From the NCBI GenBank assembly GCA_963730065.1, contig CAVSQL010000020.1, positions 248,001 to 312,000 on the forward strand: a stretch of DNA of 64,000 bases. The letters run 5' to 3'. Under the pieces are notes generated by a model. It worked only from the letters and a program-made list of their open reading frames with translations. It had not been told where the DNA came from and ran no database searches. Positions 16,449 through 25,032 of the stretch are shown here, in pieces. This stretch comes from UBA9676 sp963730065 (GTDB taxonomy: Bacteria > Actinomycetota > Actinomycetes > Streptosporangiales > Streptosporangiaceae). Position 1 is the first letter of the stretch, and the number at the start of each line of letters is the position of its first letter. Both the position numbers and the translations under genes were made by a program.

Positions 16449-17624
16449 ATGCGCTTTGTGACACGCAGGCGGCCGGGCCCGGTCCTGCTCGGCCTGGCGG
16501 CCGCGGCCCTGGCGGCCACAGCCGTGGTCCCGGCGGCCGCCTCCGCCTCCACCCTCGCGTCCCGGGTGGTCGGGCACGTGTACGTCAACGACAACACGGC
16601 CAGCACGAACACGATCGGGGCGTTCGACCGTCACGCGGACGGTACGCTCACCCCCGAAGCCGGATCCCCGTTCGCCGCCGGCGGTGCCGGAACCGGGGCG
16701 GGACTCGCCTCTCAGGGCGCGCTGCAGATCTCACCGGACGGCCGTTACCTGATCGCCGCCGACGCCGGCAGCAACCAGATCTCGGTGCTGCGGATCAGGG
16801 GGAACGGCTCGCTCAAGCTCGTGACCGGCGGCGTCGTCCCCTCCGGCGGGGTGCTGCCGGTCAGCATCGCGATCCACGGTCACCTGGTGTACGTGGCCAA
16901 CTCCGGTAACGGCGGCAGCAACTACACCGGCTTCCGGCTCCGCCGGAACGGCCGCCTGGCGCCGATCGCCGACTCGGCCGTCGCGCTGCCGGACGGCTCC
17001 CAGCCGGGCGATGTGCTGTTCAACGGCGACGGCACCAAGCTCGCCGGGACGCGCGTCGGGACGTCCCAGATCGACAGCTTCACCGTCGGCCGCGGCGGTC
17101 TGCTGACGGCCGCCCCGGGCTCGCCCTTCCCCGCCCAGGGGCTCGGCCCGTTCGGCAGCCAGTTCCGCCCCACGAACCCGGATCAGCTGTTTGTGTCCAA
17201 CGCCCACAACGCCGCCGCGGGCAGCGGCACCGTCTCGGCGTTCAGCGACTCCGCCGACGGCACGCTGTCGCCGATCGGATCCTCCCCGTTCGCCGATCTG
17301 CAGACGGCTCCGTGCTGGGTGGAGATCACCCATAACGGCCGGTTCCTGTTCACCGTCAACACCGGATCCGGCTCCATCTCCCGCTACGCGATCACCCACG
17401 GCGGCGCGCTGACCCTGCTCGGCAGTACAGCGGTCAAGGCCAGCGGGGGCGTCGGCGCGGTCGACGCCCGCCTCAGCCCCGACGGCCGCACCCTGTACGT
17501 CGACGAGAGCAAGATCGGCGCCGTCGGCGCGTTCGCCGTCAACGGCGGCGACCTGACCGAACTGGCCAGCTCCCCGGTCTCGCTGCCCACCGGCGCCACA
17601 CCAGCCGGCCTCGTGGTCAGCTAG
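16449..17624 (+). CDS. Secreted lactonase/YncE-like beta-propeller protein
   Basis: 391 aa. The signal peptide has basic MRFVTRRR, then a hydrophobic core (VLLGLAAAALAATAVVPAAASAS). The mature part consists of repeated blades: GHVYVNDNTASTNTIGAFD, ISPDGRYLIAADAGSNQISVL, VYVANSGNGGSN, ITHNGRFLFTVNTGSGSISRY and LSPDGRTLYVDESKIGAVGAF. This is the seven-bladed 6-phosphogluconolactonase/YncE-like fold. Because it is exported, a role in envelope or extracellular binding is more likely than sugar metabolism. Shine-Dalgarno GAGGAG precedes ATG 16449. Confidence 0.88.
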   Translation: MRFVTRRRPGPVLLGLAAAALAATAVVPAAASASTLASRVVGHVYVNDNTASTNTIGAFDRHADGTLTPEAGSPFAAGGAGTGAGLASQGALQISPDGRYLIAADAGSNQISVLRIRGNGSLKLVTGGVVPSGGVLPVSIAIHGHLVYVANSGNGGSNYTGFRLRRNGRLAPIADSAVALPDGSQPGDVLFNGDGTKLAGTRVGTSQIDSFTVGRGGLLTAAPGSPFPAQGLGPFGSQFRPTNPDQLFVSNAHNAAAGSGTVSAFSDSADGTLSPIGSSPFADLQTAPCWVEITHNGRFLFTVNTGSGSISRYAITHGGALTLLGSTAVKASGGVGAVDARLSPDGRTLYVDESKIGAVGAFAVNGGDLTELASSPVSLPTGATPAGLVVS

Positions 17625-17640
17625 CCCCCTCACCACCGCA

Positions 17641-17677
17641 CGCGGAGCCGGGAGCATGACGGGCTCCCGGCTCCGCG
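17641..17677 (+). terminator. Strong hairpin terminator after the beta-propeller gene
   Basis: Perfect 15-bp arms (17641-17655 and 17663-17677; core GGAGCCGGGAG/CTCCCGGCTCC) with a 7-base loop, 17 bases after the stop codon. No T-tract follows, as is usual for high-GC actinobacteria. Confidence 0.75.
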
Positions 17678-17763
17678 CCACCCCATGACGGGTCCGTCGT
17701 CACGGCCCATCGCTGGATGATGATGCGGGCCGGGACGTAAGGCCCGGCCGGTAGCGTGCGGGT

Positions 17764-18687
17764 ATGACGATCCAGACGCGCCCCCTGGGGCGGACCGGAA
17801 CCAGCGTGACGGTCCTCGGGTATGGGGCCATGGAGCTGCGCGGCCAGCCATACGGCCCGGCGATCGAGGATGCGGAGGCGGGGCGGCTGCTCAACTCGGT
17901 ACTCGACGCCGGCATCAACCTCATCGACACCTCGATCGACTACGGCCGCAGCGAGGAGCTCATCGGCCGGTATCTCGGTCACCGCCGGGAGGAGTACTTC
18001 CTGGCGTCCAAGTGCGGGTGCCTGCTCGGTGACCCGCCGCCCGGTGCCAGGCCGCCGTTCCCGCACGACTACAGCCGCGGCAACGTCCGGGCCGGGGTCG
18101 AGCAGAGCCTGCGCAGGCTGGGGACCGACCGGCTCGACCTGGTGCAGGTGCACATGTCGCCCAGCCGCGCCCAGATGGCGGCGGACGGGACGGTCGAGAC
18201 GCTGCTGTCGCTGCGAGAGGAGGGGAAGGCCCGCTTCGTCGGGATGTCCGGCATCCTGCCCCACCTGCCCGACCAGATCGCGATGGGCGTGTTCGACGTG
18301 TTCCAGATCCCCTACTCAGCCGTCCAGCGCGAGCATGAGGGCCTCATCACCGCGGCGGCCGCGGCCGGCGCCGGCACGCTGATCCGCGGTGGCGCGGCCC
18401 GCGGCGGCCCAGCCGAGGACAAGGACTGGCGCCAGGGGCCCCTCGGGCTGCCCGAAGGCGAAGGCCGGCGCCGGTGGGAGTCCTCCGGAGTGGACGGCCT
18501 CCTCGATGACATGACCCGCCATGAGTTCGTGCTGCGCTATACCCTCAGCCACCCCGGCCTTTCCAGCACGATCGTCGGCACCTCCAGCATCGGTCATCTC
18601 CGCGCCAACCTGGCCCTCGCCGCGAAAGGGCCGCTGCCAGCCGGTCTCTACGAGCAAGCCCAGCAGCGGCTGGCCCCGGCGGGCTGA
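17764..18687 (+). CDS. Aldo/keto reductase
   Basis: 307 aa TIM-barrel NADPH-dependent oxidoreductase. RPLGRTGTSVTVLGYGAMEL is the standard start. LIDTSIDYGRSEELIGRYL carries the catalytic Asp and Tyr, and EYFLASKCG the Lys. DLVQVHMS contains the His-equivalent strand, and TIVGTSSIGHLRANL binds the cofactor. Substrate unknown. It stands alone between a terminator and the convergent DUF4397 gene. Confidence 0.9.
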   Translation: MTIQTRPLGRTGTSVTVLGYGAMELRGQPYGPAIEDAEAGRLLNSVLDAGINLIDTSIDYGRSEELIGRYLGHRREEYFLASKCGCLLGDPPPGARPPFPHDYSRGNVRAGVEQSLRRLGTDRLDLVQVHMSPSRAQMAADGTVETLLSLREEGKARFVGMSGILPHLPDQIAMGVFDVFQIPYSAVQREHEGLITAAAAAGAGTLIRGGAARGGPAEDKDWRQGPLGLPEGEGRRRWESSGVDGLLDDMTRHEFVLRYTLSHPGLSSTIVGTSSIGHLRANLALAAKGPLPAGLYEQAQQRLAPAG

Positions 18688-18881
18688 CCTCACCTCAGGA
18701 ATAACGACCGCCCACCGTCGCCAGGTTGTCCTGACCGGATCAAGAAACGGCCAGCCCTCGCCCACACTGGCAGGCCCGCCCACCTGGCCCGCAGCCGAGC
18801 CGCCACCGGGCCAGCGTAACCACGCCGCTGACGACGACTTCCATCTCGCAGCGGTGACGTGCCCGGGCTGGCTGGTGACCG

Positions 18882-19739
18882 TCACCGGGCGGTCGCGGCA
18901 TGGGCCGCGCGGCGGCGGGGCCGCCGCAGCCTGATCCCGCCCACGGCCGCGAGCAGCCCGCCGCCCACGATGACCGTCAGCCACAGGAGCGGCGAGATAC
19001 CCGGTCGTGGCGCGGTGCCCCCGAAGCCGGTCGCGGCCCCCCCGGCCGGCATGGCCTGGCTGCCCACCGCGTCCTGCAGGCTGTGGATCCGCAGGCCGCC
19101 CTGCTTGTCCGGCTTGTCGAGCACGACGAGCGTATAGATGGTGTCGGCGGGCAGGAACACCCGGGTGCTGGTGTTCTGGCTGTAACTGGCGGCGCGGATG
19201 GCCTGCCAGCCGGGGGAGACCTGCAGGAAGCCGGTGTAGGCGCCGAGCAGCAGCGGGCCGCCGAGCGCGCGGCTGCCGTCGGTCACGGTCACCCGGTGCT
19301 GCTGCACCGACTCCTGGACGACGCGCACGAGCGCCTTGCCCGGGCTCGACTTCATGGTCTCCTTCAGCACCTGGACGCCGAGGTGGGACGCGGGCCCCAT
19401 GCTCACGATCGTGTAGGCGGTGCCGGTGGTCACCTGAACGCTGGCCGACAGCGTCGGCGGCGTGGTCGCCGCGGCCCCGGCATCCCGCATCGCGATCGTG
19501 TACTGGCCGGTGGGGAGGCCCATGTATGACGAGACATGGCCGTAGCGGACGTGCCTGATCACGGTCGGCGCGCCGGAGCCGCCGAACGAGTTCAGGTAGA
19601 TGTCGAAATCGGGGGCACTGGGCGACCAGTTGCCCCACCGGATCCACCCGGTGCCCTGCGCGGCCGCGGACGGCGCGGCTCCCACCAGGGCCAGGGCGAG
19701 CGACAACGGGACAAGTGCCACCGCGGCGCGCAGTTTCAT
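18882..19739 (-). CDS. DUF4397 secreted, membrane-anchored protein
   Basis: 285 aa. The signal peptide is MKLRAAVALVPLSLALALVGAAPSAAA. Two consecutive DUF4397 beta-sandwich units follow: GWIRWGNWSPSAPDFDIYL...YGHVSSYMGLPTGQYTIAMR, and ALVRVVQESVQQHRVTVTD...LQVSPGWQAIRA. Then come a Gly-rich linker and a C-terminal membrane helix (LLWLTVIVGGGLLAAVGGI) with an Arg-rich end. The protein is anchored outside the cell. ATG 19737-19739 has GGAGGG ahead of it. It is 55 bases behind the membrane protein at 19795-20970, likely one operon. Biochemical role of the family is not known. Confidence 0.85.
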   Translation of the reverse strand: MKLRAAVALVPLSLALALVGAAPSAAAQGTGWIRWGNWSPSAPDFDIYLNSFGGSGAPTVIRHVRYGHVSSYMGLPTGQYTIAMRDAGAAATTPPTLSASVQVTTGTAYTIVSMGPASHLGVQVLKETMKSSPGKALVRVVQESVQQHRVTVTDGSRALGGPLLLGAYTGFLQVSPGWQAIRAASYSQNTSTRVFLPADTIYTLVVLDKPDKQGGLRIHSLQDAVGSQAMPAGGAATGFGGTAPRPGISPLLWLTVIVGGGLLAAVGGIRLRRPRRRAAHAATAR

Positions 19740-19794
19740 TTCGTTCCCTCCCACCGGCCAGGAACCCCGCCGGGCCGGCTGGCCATTCGCCTGA

Positions 19795-20970
19795 TCACTG
19801 GGTCACCGGACGGCCGAGCAGCAGCCCCAGCGGGCTCGGCACGCCAAACTCGATCCGCAGTCCCGCGCCGCCTCCGGCGAGCCGCACCAGGCTCACGCGC
19901 GCGGGCAGGAACACGGCATGCTGCGCGAGCACCAGCGAGCGGATGCGCTGCACCTCCGCGGGGCGGGACGCTGGGCTGCCCGCCGGCGCTATCTCCATCT
20001 CCCGCAGGGGCAGGCCCGCGGCGGCGCCGGGAGCGGAGTCACCGAACGTCACCACCTCCACCGGATACGAAACGGAGAGCGCGGCCAGCGTGATCAGCAG
20101 GCGCGAGTCCACCTGCCCGGTGAGGAGCTCCTGCCGCGCGGCACCCGCCGCGTGGATCCGGGGGCTGGTCACCAGCTGCGCGGCCGCCTTCCGCCGGGCG
20201 GCCCAGTCGGTGGCCAGCGCGGCCCGGTAGGCCGCGGCCCCGCCGGGGGCGACGGCGCGGACGTTAACCCGGGCCGCGCCGGATCCGAAGCCGGCGATGA
20301 CGGCGGGCGCGTACTCCTGCTGAAGACGGCCGCTTAATAGGTGCCGGACGGCCTGTGTCGCCACGATCACGTCGCACAGACGCAGGCCTGCTCCCCCGGG
20401 CCTCAGCACGAGCAGGTCGCTGACCCGGGTCCCCTGCGCCTGCAGCAGCCGGCACATGCCGGGATCGCACCCCACGACGGCGTCGCGGCTGACCTGGTGC
20501 GCGACCCACACGGCCGCCGCGTGGCCGGTGGCGGCCGGCCCGGCGTTCCGGCCCAGGGAGCCGGTCAGCTGGCCGGTGCGGGCGGCTTTCCGCGAGGCGG
20601 CCGGCGCCGCACCGGCATGCCTGGAGACCGAGATGATCAGCCCGGTCACCACCAGCGCCGTCACGGCCAGAGCGGTCAGCGCGATCACCCGGCGGTGGCG
20701 GAACAGCCGGCCCAGCGCGGCCCCGCGCCGCCGCAGCCCCAGGCGCACCGTCGTGGCGACCACGGCCGGCCACGACGGCGCCGGGCGGTCCGGGCCGGGC
20801 CCGCGGCCGCTGGCCCCGGGCGGCCTGGTGCGGGCGTCGGGATGACCGGGCTCGTCACCGCGGCTCGGGCCCGGAGGGGCCGTGCTGAACGCCGACTCAA
20901 GCTCGTCGAACGACACCGAACCGCTCTCCGCCTGCCAGCGCGGCGGCCGGTAATGGCCCTGCTCGCCCAT
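19795..20970 (-). CDS. Single-pass membrane protein, operon partner of DUF4397 protein
   Basis: About 391 aa. A ~70-residue Pro/Gly-rich cytoplasmic part and a basic patch (RLGLRRRGAALGRLFRHRR) are followed by one membrane helix (VIALTALAVTALVVTGLIISV). The exported domain of ~270 aa contains WVAHQVSRDAVVGCDPGMCRLLQAQG, with two Cys that may form a disulfide, and ends in a hydrophobic PLGLLLGRPVTQ. The ATG at 20968-20970 is preferred because GGGGGG precedes it by 8 bases. Family not recognised. Genes of this shape next to DUF4397 proteins suggest joint envelope function. Confidence 0.7.
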   Translation of the reverse strand: MGEQGHYRPPRWQAESGSVSFDELESAFSTAPPGPSRGDEPGHPDARTRPPGASGRGPGPDRPAPSWPAVVATTVRLGLRRRGAALGRLFRHRRVIALTALAVTALVVTGLIISVSRHAGAAPAASRKAARTGQLTGSLGRNAGPAATGHAAAVWVAHQVSRDAVVGCDPGMCRLLQAQGTRVSDLLVLRPGGAGLRLCDVIVATQAVRHLLSGRLQQEYAPAVIAGFGSGAARVNVRAVAPGGAAAYRAALATDWAARRKAAAQLVTSPRIHAAGAARQELLTGQVDSRLLITLAALSVSYPVEVVTFGDSAPGAAAGLPLREMEIAPAGSPASRPAEVQRIRSLVLAQHAVFLPARVSLVRLAGGGAGLRIEFGVPSPLGLLLGRPVTQ

Positions 20971-21303
20971 CCGCGCCACCCCCCGGGGCCGCGGTCATTT
21001 CGTGATCAGCCCGGCAAACAACGGCCACACTGTAACAGCCGAATTAAGGCGATGTGCCCGGTTTGGCCATCAAAGTCGGTAGTGGCGAAAATGGCCGCCG
21101 TGTTCCGGCCGGCCGGTCCGTCAGCGGAGCGGCCGGAAGAATGCGCGCACGTCGCCGGCCAGGAGGTCGGGCCAGCGTCTGAGGGCGCCATGGGGCAGGC
21201 TATTCGGCTCGGGGCCGCCTACTGGGGCCCCACGCCTTTTCGTTTTGCTGATAGTGGGGCGTATCGCCGGTGGGGATGCCCGGATGCGTCCTAAGCTGGC
21301 CTG
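20971..21303. other. Gene-free divergent intergenic region
   Basis: About 330 bases between the membrane-protein gene and the P-loop kinase gene. No frame is convincing. It should contain both promoters; an AT-richer patch lies around 21025-21080, but no clear boxes were found. Confidence 0.4.
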
Positions 21304-21822
21304 ATGGGAATCCACGGCCCGGACGGTGTGCTGATCACCGGGGTGTACGGCTCCGGGAAGAGCTCCGTTGCCGCGGAGATCGCCTACCTGCTCGAGCAGC
21401 GCCGCCAGCCGTACGCGTTGCTGGATCTGGACTATCTGGGCTGGGGCGGGGACAACTTCGACGACCACGAGGCCGGGCTCGGCCTGATGCTGCGCAACGT
21501 GGCGGCGGTCGCGTCGAATTACCGCGACGCCGGGGTCAGCGTGTTCGTCGCCGCCTACTTCGTGCGCCACCACGACGCGCTGCGCGGCGTGCGGGAGGCG
21601 GTCGGGGTGCCGCTGCGGGTGGTCCGCCTGACGGTCCCGCTGCCCGAGATCGAGCGGCGCCTGGTGGCCGATCTCACCACCGAGCGGCGTGAGGACCTGC
21701 GGGAAGCGGCCGCATCGATCGCGGCCGGCGAGGGCGTCGGGGTGGAGGACATGGTGGTCGCGAACGACCGCCCGCCCGGGGATGTCGCGCATGAGGTGAT
21801 GGGCTGGCTTGGCTGGCTGTGA
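21304..21822 (+). CDS. P-loop kinase-like ATPase
   Basis: 172 aa. The Walker A is GVYGSGKSS at residues ~12-20, followed by YALLDLDYLGWGG (a Walker-B-like or nucleobase/acceptor-binding Asp-Leu-Asp) and a LID-like Arg-rich segment (LTTERREDLREAAA). The size fits small-molecule kinases of the adenylylsulfate/gluconate/shikimate type, but no specific substrate signature is visible. Stands alone, 90 bases before the DUF1326 gene on the same strand. Confidence 0.75.
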   Translation: MGIHGPDGVLITGVYGSGKSSVAAEIAYLLEQRRQPYALLDLDYLGWGGDNFDDHEAGLGLMLRNVAAVASNYRDAGVSVFVAAYFVRHHDALRGVREAVGVPLRVVRLTVPLPEIERRLVADLTTERREDLREAAASIAAGEGVGVEDMVVANDRPPGDVAHEVMGWLGWL

Positions 21823-21913
21823 GCGGCAGGTCACCGTGGGCAAGACTCCTTGACGATCAATGCCGTCTGCGCCAGCCTGGTCCCAGGGTTTATCGAGCCA
21901 TTTGGGAGGGGCC

Positions 21914-22516
21914 ATGGCTTGGCGGCTTGACGGGACCTATTTCGAATCCTGCTCGTGCGACACGGTCTGTCCCTGCACCTGGTCGGCGCTGACCGCAGAG
22001 GCGACGCATGACCGGTGCCGGGCGCTGCTCGCCTATCACGTGGACTCGGGTGAGATCGACGGCGTCGACGTCAGCGGCCTGAGCTTCGCCCTGTTCCTGG
22101 ACACACCGCCGGTCATGGCCGAGGGCAACTGGCGGGTGGGCGTCTACCTGGATGACGCCGCGTCCGACGGCCAGGCCGAACAGCTGGGGGCGCTCCTGTC
22201 CGGCCAGCTCGGCGGGCCGCCCGCGATGCTCGGCCCGCTGATCAGCGAAATGCTCGGCGTGGAGAAGGTGCCCATCACCTACAGCGACGACGGCCGCGGT
22301 CACCGGGTCCGGATCGGCGGCGCGGTCGACCTCGGCGTCGAGGACTTCGTCGCGCTGGAAGGCCAGGATCCGGTCCGGCTGACGAACGTGTTCCACCCGT
22401 CGAACACGACCCTGACGGTGGCGCCGGCCCGGGCCGCGCGCCTGTTGACGTTCGGCATCGACTGGGGGCGCGAAGGGCAGAGCGGCTTTTCCGCGCCGTT
22501 CTCCTGGGCCGGGTGA
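21914..22516 (+). CDS. DUF1326 domain protein
   Basis: 200 aa. It starts MAWRLDGTYFESCSCDTVCPC. The Cys-x-Cys-x3-Cys-x-Cys cluster next to the N-terminus is the family signature and suggests metal binding. ATG 21914 has a strong GGGAGGGG upstream. Its stop overlaps the GTG of the DUF2182 membrane protein (22513-22516), so the two are translationally coupled. DUF1326/DUF2182 pairs recur across bacteria. The function is unproven; metal handling is a reasonable inference. Confidence 0.88.
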   Translation: MAWRLDGTYFESCSCDTVCPCTWSALTAEATHDRCRALLAYHVDSGEIDGVDVSGLSFALFLDTPPVMAEGNWRVGVYLDDAASDGQAEQLGALLSGQLGGPPAMLGPLISEMLGVEKVPITYSDDGRGHRVRIGGAVDLGVEDFVALEGQDPVRLTNVFHPSNTTLTVAPARAARLLTFGIDWGREGQSGFSAPFSWAG

Positions 22517-23289
22517 GCAGCTCTTCCGGGCTCGCCGGGCCCCGGCCGGCCCTGGCGGCCACCCGTGAGGTCGCGTTCCTGCTGATCCTGGCGGCCGGCG
22601 CCTGGGTAGCGACCATCGTGCTCGCCCGCGGGATGGCCGGGATGGCGGGCACGATGGGGCTTGGTCTCGCCCTGTTCGTGCCGGTATGGACGCTGATGAT
22701 GGCGGCCATGATGCTCCCCTCGGTGGCGCCGACGGCGTCGCTGTACGCCCGTACTCTGCAAAGCAACCGGGCGGCGAGGATCACCGGGCTGGTGGTGGGC
22801 TATCTCGCGGTCTGGGCGGCGGCTGGCGTGCCCGCCTTCGGGCTGGCCTGGCTGGCCGGCTGGCTGACCGGCCAGCACCCCAGCGCGGCCCACATCATGG
22901 CCGTGGCGGTCTTCGCCGCTGTCGGGCTCTACCAGCTCAGCAGCCTGAAGGACCGCTGCCTCGCGCACTGCCGCTCCCCGCTCGGGCTGCTCCTGCACTA
23001 CGGCTCATACCGCGGCCGGTCTCGCGATCTGCGCGTCGGCGTGCATCACGGCGGATACTGCCTGGGCTGCTGCTGGGGCCTGATGCTGATCCTGATCGCG
23101 GTGGGCGTGATGAACGTGGCCGTGATGGTCGGCCTGGCCGCGCTGGTGCTGGTCGAGAAGGTCTGGCGGTGGGGCCCCGCGGCCGGGCGGGTCGCGGGTG
23201 TCGCGCTCCTGGCCCTCGCGGTGGCCACGATCTGGATTCCCTGGCTCGCCCCGGGCCTGCACGGCGCGCCGCCCATGATGATGCACTGA
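22513..23289 (+). CDS. DUF2182 integral membrane protein
   Basis: 258 aa with about seven membrane helices. Family marks: TLMMAAMMLPSVAPTASLY early, then LYQLSSLKDRCLAHCRSP and GVHHGGYCLGCCWGLMLIL in the middle. The Cys/His/Met-rich loops (Cys-x3-Cys, His-His, Cys-x2-Cys-Cys) and a Met/His-rich C-terminus (PPMMMH) fit a 'predicted metal-binding membrane protein'. GTG start overlaps the DUF1326 stop. Probable two-gene operon. Confidence 0.88.
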   Translation: MSSSSGLAGPRPALAATREVAFLLILAAGAWVATIVLARGMAGMAGTMGLGLALFVPVWTLMMAAMMLPSVAPTASLYARTLQSNRAARITGLVVGYLAVWAAAGVPAFGLAWLAGWLTGQHPSAAHIMAVAVFAAVGLYQLSSLKDRCLAHCRSPLGLLLHYGSYRGRSRDLRVGVHHGGYCLGCCWGLMLILIAVGVMNVAVMVGLAALVLVEKVWRWGPAAGRVAGVALLALAVATIWIPWLAPGLHGAPPMMMH

Positions 23290-23626
23290 CCCTCCGGGCG
23301 CCGGTTCCGGCCCCCGCGCCCCGCCGCGTCGCCGTCCACCGATTGTGGATAACCATGCAGGGTGGTGGATGGATGCACCACCGGCCCGCGCGGGGCCGGT
23401 GCCTGGCGTAATGCCGTAGATACGGTAATACTGCAACCTGGCCCGGTAACGCCTGGCTCCGCGGGCGCTCACCGCGGCCGGGCCGCATCTGCCCCGTATG
23501 GTGCCGGTTCAGCCTGGCGGGGCTGGCGGGACACCTCTTGTTAACCCTTAGTCTCAGTGTGTATACCACGCGCCAACCTGCCCCCGCGGTCTACCGGAAT
23601 GCGGTACACGCTGCAATAATGCCGGG
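23290..23626. other. Gene-free region upstream of the ParA-like gene
   Basis: No credible ORF. It holds a 6-bp-arm hairpin near the DUF2182 end (GGTGGT...ACCACC, ~23360-23382), a 12-base palindrome CCGTAGATACGG (23414-23425), and two related motifs CGGTA-N3/4-CTGCAA at 23423-23436 and 23602-23616. The second abuts the ParA start. These could be autoregulatory or centromere-like sites. Confidence 0.4.
23538..23567 (+). promoter_or_regulatory. Candidate promoter of the ParA-like gene
   Basis: TTGTTA (23538-23543) and TATACC (23562-23567) are separated by 18 bases and lie ~60 bases before the ATG at 23627, in an otherwise GC-rich region. Consistent with a housekeeping-sigma promoter. Confidence 0.4.
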
Positions 23627-24301
23627 ATGACGGGGCTGAGCCTGGCTCTGGCCAACCTCAAGCCGGGCACGGGGAAGACGACATCGGCGGTCTGGCTGGC
23701 ACACGTTTTCGCGCAAGCCGGGAATCGCGTGCTGCTGGTGGACGCGGACCCTTCGGGCAGTGCCCTGGAATGGTCCGATCTCGCGGCCATGTACCCGCGG
23801 CTGCCGCCGCCGCGGGCGGCGTTCCCGTTCCGGATCGTGGCCTTGCCCTCCCGCGAACTGCACCGCCGCTTGCCCGAGATCGCCGGGGCCGATGACGTGG
23901 TGATCATCGACGCGCCGCAGCTGGAGGACCACGCCGGCATTGCCCGGTCGGCGCTGCGGTACGCCGACGAGGTATTAATCCCGTGCGCGCCGAGTCCCAT
24001 TGAGATCAACCGCACCACGCCGGTCCGGGACGAGATCACCGAGGTCTGCGCGGGCCGGGACCGGCCCGCGCGTTCGGCCGTGCTGCTGAACCGCTGCATC
24101 ACCCGGGCCCACTCGACCGCCGACGCCCGGGAGGTGCTGGAGGGCCTGGGCTATGACGTGCTGGACACCGCCGTGCCGCGGCTGGAGGTGTACGCCCAGA
24201 GTTTCGGGTTGCCCATCAGGAGTACCGGCCGCGACGTGTGGCGCCAGGTCGCCCAAGACCTCATCGAGCGGTGCCGCCCGTTCTGCTCGGTGCGGTCGTG
24301 A
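23627..24301 (+). CDS. ParA/MinD-like ATPase (orphan)
   Basis: 224 aa. The deviant Walker A NLKPGTGKTTSAVWLAH has the early Lys of ParA proteins. Walker A' is LLVDADPSGSALEW, and the Walker B region is VVIIDAPQLEDH (Asp followed by Ala-Pro). The C-terminus holds PRLEVYAQSFGLPI, as in plasmid-type ParA. No ParB is encoded nearby, so it is an orphan. Such solo ParA genes occur on actinobacterial plasmids and integrated elements, and a VOC gene fragment lies right behind it. Likely role: positioning of DNA or protein cargo. Confidence 0.88.
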   Translation: MTGLSLALANLKPGTGKTTSAVWLAHVFAQAGNRVLLVDADPSGSALEWSDLAAMYPRLPPPRAAFPFRIVALPSRELHRRLPEIAGADDVVIIDAPQLEDHAGIARSALRYADEVLIPCAPSPIEINRTTPVRDEITEVCAGRDRPARSAVLLNRCITRAHSTADAREVLEGLGYDVLDTAVPRLEVYAQSFGLPIRSTGRDVWRQVAQDLIERCRPFCSVRS

Positions 24302-24702
24302 TCTCCGGTCGGCTCCAGGGCTGGCCAGCCCCGGGGTTAGCCGGCCGCAGGGTGAGCCGGCCGTGGCGCCGCACAACACTGGCAACAACAACCGGAATGC
24401 GCCGCTGCGCGATCCGGACGGAAATCTCGTGGAGATCGTCACGCGAACACGCGTTCCACCGACTGGTTGATAACCACGCTCCGACCAAACCGGGTCATCG
24501 CCGTAAGCTCCCCGCCAACCCCGGGCCATCGCCATGGCATAACGGCCGCATTTCAAGGCCCTGGGAGCCGCGGCCCGTGCCGTCGTGCTTGGGGAGTGGC
24601 CTGCATTCGGTTGCGGGGAACTCTATCGGCGGGGCGGTTACCACACCATCACAGTTGATCTTGTACGGTGCAGGTAGCCGATCGCAGTCAGGGAGGCGGG
24701 GA
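24302..24702. other. Intergenic region between parA-like gene and lsr2
   Basis: About 400 bases. The only recognisable content is the VOC remnant at 24396-24470. The remainder has no coding signal and must include the lsr2 promoter. Confidence 0.45.
24396..24470 (+). pseudogene. 3' remnant of a second VOC/glyoxalase gene
   Basis: The frame ending at TGA 24468-24470 reads NAPLRDPDGNLVEIVTR and then a short tail. RDPDGNLVEI is the typical last beta-strand of VOC proteins with its metal-ligand Glu. Nothing resembling the rest of a VOC domain lies upstream, where the ParA gene ends instead. A truncated relic. Confidence 0.55.
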
Positions 24703-25032
24703 ATGGCACAGAAGATAACCGTCGCGCTGGAAGACGATCTTGATGGAGGTCCAGCGGATGAGACGGTGCGATTCGGGATAGGCGGCACGGAGTACGAGAT
24801 CGATCTGAGCAAGAGGAACGCCGCGACGTTCCGCCGGAAGCTCGCACCCTTCATCGAACATGCCCGCAAGGCGGGACGAGGAGCGCGCCGCAGGCCCGGG
24901 CGTACCGCGTCAAGCCGGGAGCGCAGCGCGGACATCCGGGCGTGGGCGAAAGACCAGGGCATCGCGGTCAGCGAGCGCGGGCGCATCCCCGCGAGCGTCG
25001 TTGAGCAGTACGAGGCCACCACAGGATCCTGA
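24703..25032 (+). CDS. lsr2: Lsr2 nucleoid-associated protein
   Basis: 109 aa. The N-terminal dimerisation domain is MAQKITVALEDDLDGGPADETVRFGIGGTEYEIDLS. A basic linker (ARRRPGRTASSRER) and the AT-hook-like C-terminal DNA-binding domain (IRAWAKDQGIAVSERGRIPASVVEQYE) complete the protein. The RGR motif is that of Lsr2, which binds the AT-rich minor groove and silences horizontally acquired DNA. Strong GGGAGG before ATG 24703. Actinomycetes often have two lsr2 genes; whether this is the main copy is not clear. Confidence 0.95.
   Translation: MAQKITVALEDDLDGGPADETVRFGIGGTEYEIDLSKRNAATFRRKLAPFIEHARKAGRGARRRPGRTASSRERSADIRAWAKDQGIAVSERGRIPASVVEQYEATTGS

Noticed and set aside
23627..25032. ParA-Lsr2 as a partition system
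   Set aside because: No ParB, and Lsr2 is a general nucleoid protein with its own leader; the two do not form an operon.
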